Assembly: GCA_041495205.1 (NCBI GenBank)
Contig: JBGQCF010000002.1
Location: 62,001-126,000, forward strand
Direction: 5' to 3'
DNA length: 64,000 bases
Source of the DNA: JAHFRG01 sp041495205
GTDB lineage: Bacteria > Pseudomonadota > Gammaproteobacteria > Burkholderiales > JAHFRG01
A program made the translations under genes and the position numbers. Positions 40,368-50,014 of the stretch are shown piece by piece. The notes under the pieces are model-generated. The model was not told the origin of the DNA, did no database searches, and saw only the letters and a list, made by a program, of their open reading frames with translations. Positions within the stretch are counted from its first letter, which is position 1, and every line of letters starts with the position of its first letter.

Positions 40368-42971
40368 GTGACCGGTAAAAGAAACAGGCACCGATTTTCA
40401 GCAATGCGCGCACGGCGAAGCCGCGGGCAGGAAACATTGGCCGCAGAAGAGGGCTCATGGTGGCGGGAGCCGTTAAGCGAATGCCAAGCCGATCTCGGCG
40501 CGGGCTGTGATGGCCTTTCAAGCAAGGAAGCCCGCCACCGGCTGCGTATTTTCGGTCCCAACACCTTCCAGGACAGCCCCAAGCGGTCACTGCTTGTTCA
40601 GTTCCTGACTCGTTTCAAGAATCCGCTGGTTATTGTTCTGTTGGTGGCAAGCACCATATCCTTGCTGACCCAGGAAATCGCCAGTTTCGCCATTATCAAT
40701 ATTATAGTCATCCTCAGCGTCACTCTGGATTTCATTCAGGAATACCGCGCGGAACGGGCTGCCGAACACCTGCGTGAAATGGTAGCGGTGCATGCGACGG
40801 TCATGCGCGATGGATATACGCGCGCCGTTGCCGTGAAGAACCTTGTTCCGGGAGACCTCGTCCTGTTGGCGGCAGGCAATCTGGTTCCGGCAGATGGACG
40901 GGTTATCGAGGCACGTGACTTGTTTGTGAACCAGTCCATTCTTACCGGCGAACCGTATCCTGTCGAAAAACAGCCGGGTGAAATCTCTTCCGGTGATGCG
41001 GATTTGCAGAACGCGCGAAACGCGCTTTTCATGGGTACGGCGGTTACCAGCGGTACGGCGAAGATGCTGGTATGCAGAACCGGGAACAATACCGCCATCG
41101 GACAAATTGCCGAGTATGTTGGGCGTCAGAAAGCCCCGACCGCTTTCGAACTGGGAACGCGGCGGTTTGGCCTGATGATTATGCGTTTGACATTCTTCCT
41201 GGTTTTGTTTGTGCTGCTGGTCAATGCCCTGTTTCACAGGCCATTGCTGGAATCCTTTTTGTTCGCGGTCGCGCTCGCGGTCGGCCTTACTCCGGAGCTA
41301 TTACCGATGGTAGTGACGGTCACTCTTTCCCGCGGCGCGCTGCGCATGGCGGGCAAGAAGGTGATTGTGAAACGCCTGGCTTCGATACAAAACCTCGGCA
41401 GCATGGATATTTTGTGCACCGACAAAACCGGTACGCTTACGGAAGCGCGCATCCGGCTCGCACAGCACCTCGATGCCGAGGGCCATGACAGCGGGAAGGT
41501 GCTGCAGCTTGCCTACCTGAACAGCCACTTCACAAGCGGGTTAGGGAATCCGCTCGATGCAGCCATTCTTGAGCATCAGCAAATTGATGTTACTGCTTGG
41601 AAGAAGATTGACGAAATTCCGTTTGACTTTGAGCGCCGCCGCGTGTCGGTTCTGCTCGACGACGGTGGCAGCAGAATACTGGTGGCCAAGGGTGCTCCGG
41701 AAGATATTTTACGGTCATCGACCCGCTACGAGGATAGCGGCGGAAGCGCCCGTGAGCTTAATCCCGCTGCGCTTGAGTCACTGCAAACGCAATATGAGGC
41801 GCTTGGCGAAGAGGGCTTAAAGGTGCTCGGCGTGGCGTGGCGCGAAATTGCCCGTGATCGCGCTGTTGCCTCACTGGCCGATGAAAAGAATCTGGTTTTC
41901 GCCGGCTTTGTGGCGTTTTACGATCCACCCAAAAGAAGTGCGGCTGCCGCGCTTGCGGCTCTGGCGGGAAGCCATGTAGTACTCAAAATTGTTACCGGCG
42001 ACACCGAGCAGGTTGCGAAGCACTTATGTACGCAGCTTGGAATCACGGTAACGGGAGTGCTGAAGGGCGTCCAGATAGCCGCAATGGACGATGGCGCCCT
42101 GCAGGCCGGAGTGGAGTCCGTGAATCTTTTTTGCCGGGTGACGCCCGGACAGAAAAGCCGGATTATTCAAGCCTTGCGGGCGCGGGGTCATGTGGTGGGC
42201 TATCTTGGCGACGGCATCAACGACGCTCCGCCGCTGCATTCGGCCGATGTCGGATTGTCGGTTGACTCCGCCGTGGATGTTGCAAAAGATGCGGCGGACA
42301 TGATTCTTCTTAAGCATGATCTGAATGTGCTGCACGATGGTGTCATGGAAGGCCGCCGGACATTCGCCAACATCATGAAATACATCATGATGGGCACGAG
42401 CTCGAATTTCGGCAACATGTTCAGCATGGCGGGGGCAAGTTTATTCCTACCGTTCCTGCCGATGCTGCCGACCCAGATACTGCTCAACAATATTCTTTAC
42501 GATATCTCGGAGGTGGCGATTCCGTTGGACAGCGTTGATGCCGAGGCAATCGAAAAGCCGCGACATTGGGATACCAATTTCATCAGGAACTTCATGGTGG
42601 TGGTAGGCGTTGTCAGCTCCATTTTTGACTTTCTCACATTTTACGTGCTGCTGGAGATCATGCACGCAGACATGGCTTTGTTCCAGACAGGGTGGTTTGT
42701 CGAATCACTGGCGACGCAGGTCCTGGTCATCTTCGTGATCCGCACGCGCGGCAGCCCCTTCGCCAGCCATCCACACCCGCTGCTTGCAACAACTTCAATT
42801 GCCGTGGTGGTGCTGGCTGCGTTGCTGCCTTTTATCTCAATCGGCGCGTATTTTGGCTTTGTCCAGCTTCCTGTGCAGTTCTTTTTAATCCTGGGAGGCA
42901 TGGTGGTTGCCTACCTGCTGCTGGTACAACGGGTCAAACGGTTCTTTTACCTGCGCTTGGCTCCGGGTTAA
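40368..42971 (+). CDS. mgtA: Magnesium-type P-type ATPase (MgtA/MgtB-like, P3B)
   Basis: Inner-membrane cation importer of 867 residues. Seen: an N-terminal cation-ATPase domain (GLSSKEARHRLRIFGPNTF), NQSILTGEPYPVEK, TM4 motif GLTPELLPMVVT typical of magnesium transporters, phosphorylation motif DKTGTLT, GDGINDAP, and C-terminal LDSVDAEAIEKPRHWDTNFI region characteristic of MgtA. The start is a GTG; an internal ATG at 40404 is an alternative that removes a basic 12-residue leader. The FNR-like box upstream may link it to oxygen limitation. A truncated barrel gene follows 12 bases after its stop. Confidence 0.9.
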   Translation: MTGKRNRHRFSAMRARRSRGQETLAAEEGSWWREPLSECQADLGAGCDGLSSKEARHRLRIFGPNTFQDSPKRSLLVQFLTRFKNPLVIVLLVASTISLLTQEIASFAIINIIVILSVTLDFIQEYRAERAAEHLREMVAVHATVMRDGYTRAVAVKNLVPGDLVLLAAGNLVPADGRVIEARDLFVNQSILTGEPYPVEKQPGEISSGDADLQNARNALFMGTAVTSGTAKMLVCRTGNNTAIGQIAEYVGRQKAPTAFELGTRRFGLMIMRLTFFLVLFVLLVNALFHRPLLESFLFAVALAVGLTPELLPMVVTVTLSRGALRMAGKKVIVKRLASIQNLGSMDILCTDKTGTLTEARIRLAQHLDAEGHDSGKVLQLAYLNSHFTSGLGNPLDAAILEHQQIDVTAWKKIDEIPFDFERRRVSVLLDDGGSRILVAKGAPEDILRSSTRYEDSGGSARELNPAALESLQTQYEALGEEGLKVLGVAWREIARDRAVASLADEKNLVFAGFVAFYDPPKRSAAAALAALAGSHVVLKIVTGDTEQVAKHLCTQLGITVTGVLKGVQIAAMDDGALQAGVESVNLFCRVTPGQKSRIIQALRARGHVVGYLGDGINDAPPLHSADVGLSVDSAVDVAKDAADMILLKHDLNVLHDGVMEGRRTFANIMKYIMMGTSSNFGNMFSMAGASLFLPFLPMLPTQILLNNILYDISEVAIPLDSVDAEAIEKPRHWDTNFIRNFMVVVGVVSSIFDFLTFYVLLEIMHADMALFQTGWFVESLATQVLVIFVIRTRGSPFASHPHPLLATTSIAVVVLAALLPFISIGAYFGFVQLPVQFFLILGGMVVAYLLLVQRVKRFFYLRLAPG

Positions 42972-42983
42972 TAGAATATCAGT

Positions 42984-43664
42984 TTGATCAATACCTCCTT
43001 TTCCCTGTACACGGGCTCATCGTTTACTCTCAATAGCGACATTCACGTTCAACAACCCGGCTTAGGCACGGATGCCACGTTCCATAACGTAAGTTGGGAG
43101 ACGAAGCCTTTCAAAATGCCGCCCTACTATGGCGTTCGGCTAAACTACTTTTTCGAGAGTTCGCCTCACTGGGGCGTGGGCCTGGATTTCACCCACGATA
43201 AAATATATGCGCAAACGGACCGAGTTGTTCAGGTTTCGGGCACTTTCAACGGAGTGCCGGTCAATCAATCCGCCCCGTTGGGGCAGTTCGTGCAAAAGTT
43301 CAATATCACGCACGGCGTGAATATCGTCGCGCTCAACGTCTTATACCGGTGGACGGAGAATTTCGCTAGTGAAGCTTTCCCGAACGGGCGCTTGCAGCCC
43401 TACATTGGCGGCGGTCCGACTTACTACATCCTGCACCCGGAAAACACCATCAACAACAAGAATAACAACGAAGGCTACCAAGGTTCGGGTTTCGGCTATC
43501 AGGTACTGGGCGGCGTGCATTTCTGGCTTACACGGCATGTCGGCTTGTTTGCAGAGACCAAGTTCAACAGCGGTCATGCAAAGGTGGACACTGCAGACCA
43601 GGGAAAAGCGGAGACGTCCCTGGACACGTTTCAGGTACTGGGAGGCGTGAGCTTGGGATTCTGA
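42984..43664 (+). pseudogene. Outer-membrane beta-barrel protein lacking its signal peptide
   Basis: About 226 codons of eight-stranded-barrel character: GVRLNYFFESSPHWGVGLDFTHDKIY, LQPYIGGGPTYYIL and a final strand QVLGGVSLGF ending in Phe, as in OmpA/OmpW-like or LpxQ-like proteins. The frame opens only at a TTG next to the MgtA stop, in the middle of what looks like the first strand (INTSFSLYTGSSF); no signal peptide or ribosome site can be found, and in-frame stops lie just upstream. It therefore seems 5'-truncated and not exportable. The rest of the frame is intact, so loss may be recent. Confidence 0.65.
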
Positions 43665-43739
43665 ACCGGTGTTAAAGCTTGTGTTGCAGTGCTTGATTGA
43701 AGCAAATTGACACGTTGATAGAAGCGGGCGGCTGCCGGG

Positions 43740-44369
43740 TTAAAATCTCTTTCGTATACCTATCATAAAACCACCCGGGAGGATATTCAGGATAATCGGC
43801 TGTTCCCGGGAATGGGCATAGTACCCGGCCAAGGTGCCCAACGCGAATCCGACTAAGACATCAGTTTGCCAGTGCGCCTGAGACTTCATCCGCGCAACCG
43901 CGTCATAAAGCGGAAGCAACTCGAGCGCGTAGACAGCCGGATAGTCATCGTGGTATTCGAGAACAAAAGGCGTAATGATTGCGGTCACCGCAGTCACTTC
44001 TCCACTGGGAAAGCTGTAGTGTGACCCGCCTTGAAACCAGGCATTGGGATCGTTTCCTTGAATCGGGCGGGAGCGGGTGAATATATGTTTCATCGCTTCG
44101 GATGACACTGCACCGATTGCCGATGAGTCGATCGATTGCCAGAAGGTTCTGCCGAGCCGGGTTTCGCCCCCTTCCCAGACGGCACCGACTACCTCTGTCC
44201 CGACCAGAGTGTAAATCAATGCATTTTGAATGTTGCGGTTCCAGATCCCGCTGTTATCGGAGTTGAGGCGGTGATCGATCCCCAGAAAACCGCCCCCTGC
44301 CCAAGCATGCGCGCTCCAGATCGCGGCCGCGCAAACGAGCACTACTCGTACTGTACGCGAAACCATCAT
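43740..44369 (-). CDS. PAP2-superfamily phosphatase with variant PSGE motif
   Basis: Exported or membrane-associated lipid phosphatase-like protein of 209 residues with signal peptide (VVLVCAAAIWSAHAWAGG). PAP2 motifs are visible: KHIFTRSRP (K-x6-RP), SFPSGEVTA in the second motif position, and ARMKSQAHWQTD (R-x5-H-x3-D) in the third. The usual second motif is PSGH; Glu replaces the His that assists catalysis, so activity may differ. The following gene on the other strand is a barrel remnant, suggesting an old envelope-modification pair. It ends IGIRKRF, basic. Confidence 0.82.
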   Translation of the reverse strand: MMVSRTVRVVLVCAAAIWSAHAWAGGGFLGIDHRLNSDNSGIWNRNIQNALIYTLVGTEVVGAVWEGGETRLGRTFWQSIDSSAIGAVSSEAMKHIFTRSRPIQGNDPNAWFQGGSHYSFPSGEVTAVTAIITPFVLEYHDDYPAVYALELLPLYDAVARMKSQAHWQTDVLVGFALGTLAGYYAHSREQPIILNILPGGFMIGIRKRF

Positions 44370-44771
44370 CGAGCTAAGTTATCAACAGGTTGTCAAAAAA
44401 TCCAGCCAGAACTTGGACGGTTATCATCTCGGGTTGCAGCGAAGCGAACATGAGCATGACCCACCTGCATTAATTATACCAGTGTTAAATTGTACCAAAG
44501 TCAGTTTCGGTTTGCTTGGCCGGCTGCTGCTTTGATTCTCTGACTAGGCTTCAGGCAGGGGGAATGCGGCTTGCTTTTTCTTACAACCGGGCTGCAAGGG
44601 CAGCAAGGGCATGCGTCAGAACGGGAGAATTGTAAAAGGTCCGGATTATAAGCTATATTAACAAGGCATAAACTATCGTGTGCATTGAGGAGCAGTTCCT
44701 TAGAATGCCTAACGCCAGGTTCTCAAACAACCTGCACAAATCCGGCAATATCAATCAATCGAGGAGGCAAC
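44370..44771 (+). other. Intergenic stretch, 402 bases
   Basis: No coding frame or RNA gene is recognisable. It contains the divergent promoters of the PAP2 gene and the ABC importer operon; the only clear signal is GAGGAGG at 44760-44767, the ribosome site of the binding-protein gene. Confidence 0.4.
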
Positions 44772-46146
44772 ATGAAAGACAAAGACAATCAGGTGACTGG
44801 CGAAACGCCGCCGCAACGGAGCGTAACCCGCCGCCGCTTTATCAAGACCGCCGGTGCGGTCGGGCTGGCCGCGAGCGTCGGCCCGTTCATTAGCGTGCGG
44901 CCGGCGCGCGCCGCCAAAAAGACCTTAAAGATAGTGCAGTGGAATCACTTCGTTCCCGGTTACGACAAGTGGTTCGACAACACCTACACCAAGGAGTGGG
45001 GCGCGAAAAACGACACCGAAGTGATCGTTGATCACGTCGGGATACCGGCGCTCAGTCCCCGGGCCGCGGCTGAAGTAGGGGCGCAGAAAGGCCACGATTT
45101 GTTCATGTTTCTGTCCCCCCCCGCCCGCTTATGAAGAGCAGGTGATAGACCATAAGGAAATTTATCAGGAATGCGAGCGCAAGCACGGCAAGCCGGTGCC
45201 GCTCGGCATTCGCAGCACCTACAATCCCAAGACCAAGAAGTATTTCGCCTTCTCCGACAGCTACGTGCCTGATCCCGTGAACTGGCGCAAGGACTTGTTC
45301 GACGCAGTCGGCGCCTCTGCGCCCAGCACCTGGGACGATGTGCGCGTCACCGGACGCAAGATCAAGGAGAAGTTCAACATTCCCGTCGGCATCGGTCTTT
45401 CGGCCGAGCTCGACACGGCGATGGCGATGCGCGCCGTGCTCTATGCTTACGGCGGCTCGATTCAGGACGAGAGCGCAAATGTGGTGTTGAACTCGAAAAA
45501 CACGCTGGAGGCGGTCAAGTTTGTCAAAGCCTTGTATCAGGAAACCATGACGCCGGAAGTGCTGGCCTGGGATCCGTCATCGAATAACCGCGCCATGCTG
45601 GCCGGCAAAATTTCGGTCGCGCTCAACGCCATTTCGATTACGCGCGAAGGCGAGAACAAAAGCATACCGGGCACCGACGACATCTGGCTGGCTAAGGCGC
45701 TGCAAGGCCCGGTGCGCCGCATCGGCATGGAACACGTGATGGACTGCTACGTCATCTGGAAATTCGCCGATAACATCGAGGGCGCGAAGAAATTTCTTAT
45801 TGACTACATTGACAACTTCCGTGAGGGCTTCCTTGCCAGCGAGTTTTACAACTTCCCGTGCTTCTCCAGCACCGTACCCGACATCAACAAGCTGCTTACC
45901 AATGACACCAAGGCGAAGCCGAGCGATAAATACAAAGTGCTCGCCGACGTGCTCGATTGGGCGACCAACGTCGGCTACCCCGGCTATGCCAATGCGGCTG
46001 AGGACGAGATTTTCAACACTTGGGTGATCAACACCATGTTTGCCAAGGCGGCGACTGACACCGAGACGCCTGAAAACGCCATCAAGCAGGCGGAAGAGCA
46101 GTGCAAGCGCATCTTCGACAAGTGGCGCGAAAAAAAGCTGGTTTGA
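44772..46146 (+). CDS. Tat-exported ABC solute-binding protein, frameshifted in a C8 tract
   Basis: Periplasmic binding protein (family 1, carbohydrate type) of about 457 residues if read through. Frame A (44772-45134) carries a twin-arginine signal RRRFIKTAGAVGLAAS and the start LKIVQWNHFVPGYDKWFDN. Frame B (from about 45125; in-frame ATG-like start at 45142) continues EEQVIDHKEIYQECE through to EEQCKRIFDKWREKK. The two frames join perfectly if one C is removed from eight consecutive C residues at 45115-45122, giving FLSPPPAYEEQV. It may be a sequencing error, a true null mutation or slippage-based phase variation. It heads the importer operon; the substrate is unknown. Confidence 0.83.
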
Positions 46147-46231
46147 TCCGCTCATTCCATCGCAACGCACGTACGCATCCGCCGCGCCCAAGCAGCGGAT
46201 GCGTTAATGTGTCGGATAAAAAATAAACAAC

Positions 46232-47257
46232 ATGGCCACAGTCGAAGCACGCTCCATTACCAAAACTTTTGACGGCAGCAACGCCGTAGACGGCATCAAC
46301 CTGCTGGTGAAGGAAGGCGAATTCCTGGTTTTGCTCGGACCTTCCGGCTCAGGCAAAAGCACCTTGCTGCGCATGATTGCCGGCCTGGAAATTCCGACCG
46401 CCGGCGATATTCTCATCGGCGACAGGATTGTCACCCTGCTTCCGCCCAAGGCGCGCAACATTGCCATGGTGTTCCAGAGCTACGCGCTTTATCCCCATCT
46501 CTCGGTGTTCAAGAACATTGCGTTCCCGCTCGAAAACATGGGGCTGGCAAAAGAGGAGACCCGCAAAAAAGTTGAACAGGCGGCCTTGATGTTTGGCATC
46601 CAGCGTTTGTTGCAACGCAAGCCGCGTCAGCTCTCCGGCGGTGAGCGCCAGCGCGTGGCGCTGGCGCGCGCGGTGGTGCGCGAGCCGGTGGCGTTCCTGC
46701 TCGACGAACCGCTTTCCAATTTGGATGCGCAACTGCGGACTTCCGCGCGCGACGAGCTGCAGCAATTCCAGCGCCGCCTCGCCACCACCACCGTTTACGT
46801 CACCCACGACCAGATCGAAGCGATGGGGCTGGGCGACCGCATCGCGGTGCTCAATCACGGCAAGCTGCATCAGCTCGGCATGCCGCTTGAAGTTTACGAC
46901 GACCCGGCTGATACCTTCGTCGCCACCTTCATCGGCTCGCCGCCAATGAACCTCATCGAGCAGGACCATACCATAACCGGCTTCCGTCCAGAGCATTTCC
47001 TGCCCAGAGAAGTGTATGGGGCAAACGGTGGCGCTACTGTATTTCCGTTCCGTGTGACGCGTGTTGAACATCTGGGTTCGGACAGGCTGGTGTATGGCGT
47101 TCTGGAATCACCATTACCTTCCGCGAAAGTAATTTCCCGGCTGCCGTCCACGGTGGCGCTTCCGATCGAGAAAGGCAGGCGTTACGAATTTGTGGTACGC
47201 GCCCACGATCTAAAGAATTTTGACCCCAAGAGCGGCCTGAAGATATCAGGCGGGTAG
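46232..47257 (+). CDS. ABC importer ATP-binding protein, MalK/UgpC-like
   Basis: ATPase of 341 residues energising the importer. Seen: Walker A GPSGSGKST, Q-loop MVFQSYALYPHLSV, signature LSGGERQRVALARA, Walker B FLLDEPLSNLD, H-loop VYVTHDQIEAM, and a C-terminal OB-type regulatory domain (TFIGSPPMNLIEQ, GFRPEHF), which is the MalK/CUT1 layout. It lies 85 bases after the binding-protein gene and eight before the first permease. CUT1 ATPases are often shared among sugar importers. Confidence 0.91.
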   Translation: MATVEARSITKTFDGSNAVDGINLLVKEGEFLVLLGPSGSGKSTLLRMIAGLEIPTAGDILIGDRIVTLLPPKARNIAMVFQSYALYPHLSVFKNIAFPLENMGLAKEETRKKVEQAALMFGIQRLLQRKPRQLSGGERQRVALARAVVREPVAFLLDEPLSNLDAQLRTSARDELQQFQRRLATTTVYVTHDQIEAMGLGDRIAVLNHGKLHQLGMPLEVYDDPADTFVATFIGSPPMNLIEQDHTITGFRPEHFLPREVYGANGGATVFPFRVTRVEHLGSDRLVYGVLESPLPSAKVISRLPSTVALPIEKGRRYEFVVRAHDLKNFDPKSGLKISGG

Positions 47258-47265
47258 AAGAAACT

Positions 47266-48177
47266 ATGAGCCAAAGCGCGGTTTTGCAAAGCGGCAAACT
47301 GGAACAGGACGCGTGGCTCGGGCGCTTGATGCTCGCTCCCGCAGTCATCTACATCGCCGCGCTGGTGGGTTTTCCGTTTCTGCTCGCCATTTTTTACAGC
47401 CTGAGCGACGCTACGGTGGGAAGTCAAACGCTGCATTTCGTGGGTTTCAGGAATTTCCAGCGTATCCTCGAAAACCGTACCTTTTGGACTTCGCTGCGCA
47501 ATGCCCTGGTGTTCACCTTCGTCTCGCAACTGCTGGTGGTGATCCTCGGCAAGATACTGGCGATGGCCTTGTACAAGGATTTCCGCGGCAAATGGCTGGT
47601 GCGCTTTCTGATTCTGCTGCCGTGGGTCGCGCCGATTTCGCTCGGCAGCATCGGCTGGCTGTGGATTTTCGATCCCGTGTACAGCATTATCAATTGGACG
47701 GGGCAGGCGATCGGCCTTTTCGGCCCCACTACCTGGCCGATCTGGCTCGGCCAGCCGAATCTGGCGATGGCCTCGGTTATCATGGTGGACGTATGGCGCC
47801 TGCTGCCGCTGGCCACGATTATCATCCTCGCCGGCTTATGCTCGATTCCGCAGGATATCCACGATGCGGCGGAGGTGGACGGCGCGGGTTTCTGGCGGCA
47901 TCTCACTTACATCAACATCCCGCTGCTGATGCCGATCATGCTGGTCGCGCTCCTGTTCGGCGTCGTGTTTACCTTTACCGACATGATTGTGATTTTCGTG
48001 CTGACCCGCGGCGGGCCGTATGACACGACGCAAGTGATTGCCAGCCTCGCCTATTTCACCGGCATCCAGGGCGGCGACCTCGCCGAGGGCGCGGCGATTT
48101 CGCTGTTCCTGTTCCCGCTCCTGGTCGCGGCCGCCATATTTTTGCTGACGCTCGCCAAGCGCACCGAGGTTACCTAA
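47266..48177 (+). CDS. ABC importer permease 1 (MalF/UgpA-like)
   Basis: Inner-membrane permease of 303 residues with six helices. Seen: LMLAPAVIYIAALVGFPFLLAI first helix, and the EAA loop DIHDAAEVDGAGFWRHLTYINIPLL facing the ATPase, a standard CUT1 feature. It overlaps the second permease start by one base (TAATG). Confidence 0.9.
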   Translation: MSQSAVLQSGKLEQDAWLGRLMLAPAVIYIAALVGFPFLLAIFYSLSDATVGSQTLHFVGFRNFQRILENRTFWTSLRNALVFTFVSQLLVVILGKILAMALYKDFRGKWLVRFLILLPWVAPISLGSIGWLWIFDPVYSIINWTGQAIGLFGPTTWPIWLGQPNLAMASVIMVDVWRLLPLATIIILAGLCSIPQDIHDAAEVDGAGFWRHLTYINIPLLMPIMLVALLFGVVFTFTDMIVIFVLTRGGPYDTTQVIASLAYFTGIQGGDLAEGAAISLFLFPLLVAAAIFLLTLAKRTEVT

Positions 48178-49019
48178 TGCAACAGCTCAAAAACATCGGC
48201 GCGCGGGTAGGCCATTTCGGAATCATCGCCGCGTTTACCGCGTTCACCGCGTTTCCGTTTTACTGGATGTTGATCACCACCTTCAAGCAAACCAATGATC
48301 TCATCAACGTCAAGAACAATCCCTTTTTCTACAACAGTCCGCCCACCCTGGAGCATTTGCGGGTGCTGTTCGTGGATACCCAATACGGCCTGTGGATTTT
48401 CAATACGCTGGTGGTGGGTGTGGCGGTTGTCATTATCACTTTGCTGCTTGCGGTTCCCGCGGGCTACAGCCTGGCAAGGCTCTCGGGCCGCTGGGGCCAG
48501 CAACTCGCAATCGGCATTTTTCTGACTTACCTGGTTCCGCCCACGATATTGTTCATTCCGTTTTCGCGGATTGTCGCCGGTTTAGGCTTGCAGGATTCGC
48601 TGTGGTCGCTGGTGTTGGTCTATCCCAGCTTCACCGTGCCGTTTTGCACCTGGCTGATGATGGGTTTCTTTAAGACCGTGCCCAAGGACATCGAGGAGGC
48701 GGCGATGATAGACGGTCTCAGCCGTTTCGGCGCTTTTCTCAAGGTGGTGGTGCCGATTTCCTCGGCGGGAATTCTCACCGTCGTCATTTTCACGCTGACT
48801 CTGGTGATGCAGGAATTCGTGTACGCGCTTACCTTCATCACGTCATCCTCGCAGCTCACGGTCAGCATCGGCGTGCCGACCTTCCTGGTGCGCGGCGACG
48901 TGTATTTCTGGGGCTCGCTCATGGGCGCATGCCTGATTGTGAGCATCCCCATCGCCATACTGTATAATTTCTTCGTCGACCGCTTTGTGGCGGGTTTTAC
49001 CGTGGGAGCCGTAAAATAG
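48177..49019 (+). CDS. ABC importer permease 2 (MalG/UgpE-like)
   Basis: Inner-membrane permease of 280 residues, six helices, opening with FGIIAAFTAFTAFPFYWMLIT and carrying the EAA motif DIEEAAMIDGLSRFGAFLKVVVP. It pairs with permease 1 to form the channel. Its stop codon shares a base with the GTG of the MltB gene, so the transcript continues. Confidence 0.9.
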   Translation: MQQLKNIGARVGHFGIIAAFTAFTAFPFYWMLITTFKQTNDLINVKNNPFFYNSPPTLEHLRVLFVDTQYGLWIFNTLVVGVAVVIITLLLAVPAGYSLARLSGRWGQQLAIGIFLTYLVPPTILFIPFSRIVAGLGLQDSLWSLVLVYPSFTVPFCTWLMMGFFKTVPKDIEEAAMIDGLSRFGAFLKVVVPISSAGILTVVIFTLTLVMQEFVYALTFITSSSQLTVSIGVPTFLVRGDVYFWGSLMGACLIVSIPIAILYNFFVDRFVAGFTVGAVK

Positions 49020-50014
49020 TGGCAAGCGCAAAACGTTTCGCCTTCCTGATTTGCCTGGCGCTGCTTTTCCCGGGCAGCAGCCGTGCTGTGCCGCTGAATC
49101 CGGAAATCGAAACCTTCATTCGCGAAATGGCGGAAAAACATCATTTCAATCCGGGCGAACTGCGCCTGATCTTCAGCGAGGTAAAACCGCAGCCGGAGGT
49201 GTTGAGGGCCATTTCCGCGCCCGCCACCGCGGTGCCATGGAATGAGTACCGCGCATTATTCATTAATCCGACGCGCATCGCCGACGGCGTCAAATTCTGG
49301 GACGACAACGCCGAGGCACTTTCGCGAGCGCGTCAGCAATACGGCATACCCGAAGAAATTATCGTTGCAACTATCGGCGTAGAGACGCGTTACGGCAGGA
49401 ACACCGGCTCGTACCGCGTGCTGGATACGCTTACCACGCTGGCGTTCGATTACACGCAGCGCGCCGCTTTCTTCAAGCGGGAGCTTGAACAATTCCTGCT
49501 GCTGGCGCGCGAAGCGCGAATTGACCCATTAAGCATCAAAGGTTCTTATGCGGGGGCGATGGGAATGCCGCAATTCATTCCCAGCGTCTACCGGCGTTAC
49601 GCGGTGGATTTTGATGGCGACGGCAAATCCAATCTATGGAAAAGCCCCGCCGACGCCATCGGCAGCATCGCCAATTACTACAAGGTTTACGGCTGGAAGC
49701 CCGATGAGCCGGTCGCGGTGGGCGTGAAGGTGAGCGGCGATGAATTCATGCCCTTGCTGTCGCAAGACGTCAAGCCACACACGCAAGTGGCCGAATTGCA
49801 AAAAATCGGTGTCATTCCCGAGCAGGAACTTCCCGGGGAAAATCTTGCTAGCTTGTTTGCCTTAGGGGAGGGTGATGAAGCGCAGTACTGGCTTGCGCTC
49901 AGCAATTTTTACGTGATTACCCGCTACAATCGCAGCGTGTACTACGCCATGTCGGTGTATGAATTGAGCCGCGAGATCCGCGAGACGCGAGAGACTCGAA
50001 CCGCAGCGAAATAG
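49019..50014 (+). CDS. mltB: Lytic murein transglycosylase B
   Basis: Exported peptidoglycan-cleaving enzyme of 331 residues with signal peptide (FAFLICLALLFPGSSRA). Catalytic Glu122 is in ATIGVETRYG; further SLT motifs are SYAGAMGMPQFIPSVYRRYAVDFDGDG and a calcium-loop-like DFDGDGKSNLW. No lipoprotein cysteine is present, so it is soluble. GTG start, overlapping the permease by one base, makes it part of the importer operon. Its stop abuts the stop of the opposite-strand PQQ-linked permease (50015). It may release wall sugars for uptake by the preceding importer, an inference from position only. Confidence 0.9.
   Translation: MASAKRFAFLICLALLFPGSSRAVPLNPEIETFIREMAEKHHFNPGELRLIFSEVKPQPEVLRAISAPATAVPWNEYRALFINPTRIADGVKFWDDNAEALSRARQQYGIPEEIIVATIGVETRYGRNTGSYRVLDTLTTLAFDYTQRAAFFKRELEQFLLLAREARIDPLSIKGSYAGAMGMPQFIPSVYRRYAVDFDGDGKSNLWKSPADAIGSIANYYKVYGWKPDEPVAVGVKVSGDEFMPLLSQDVKPHTQVAELQKIGVIPEQELPGENLASLFALGEGDEAQYWLALSNFYVITRYNRSVYYAMSVYELSREIRETRETRTAAK

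Noticed and set aside
40368..43664. Possible fusion of the MgtA-type ATPase and the beta-barrel
   Set aside because: MgtA ends with its own TAA and the barrel is in another frame with stops between.
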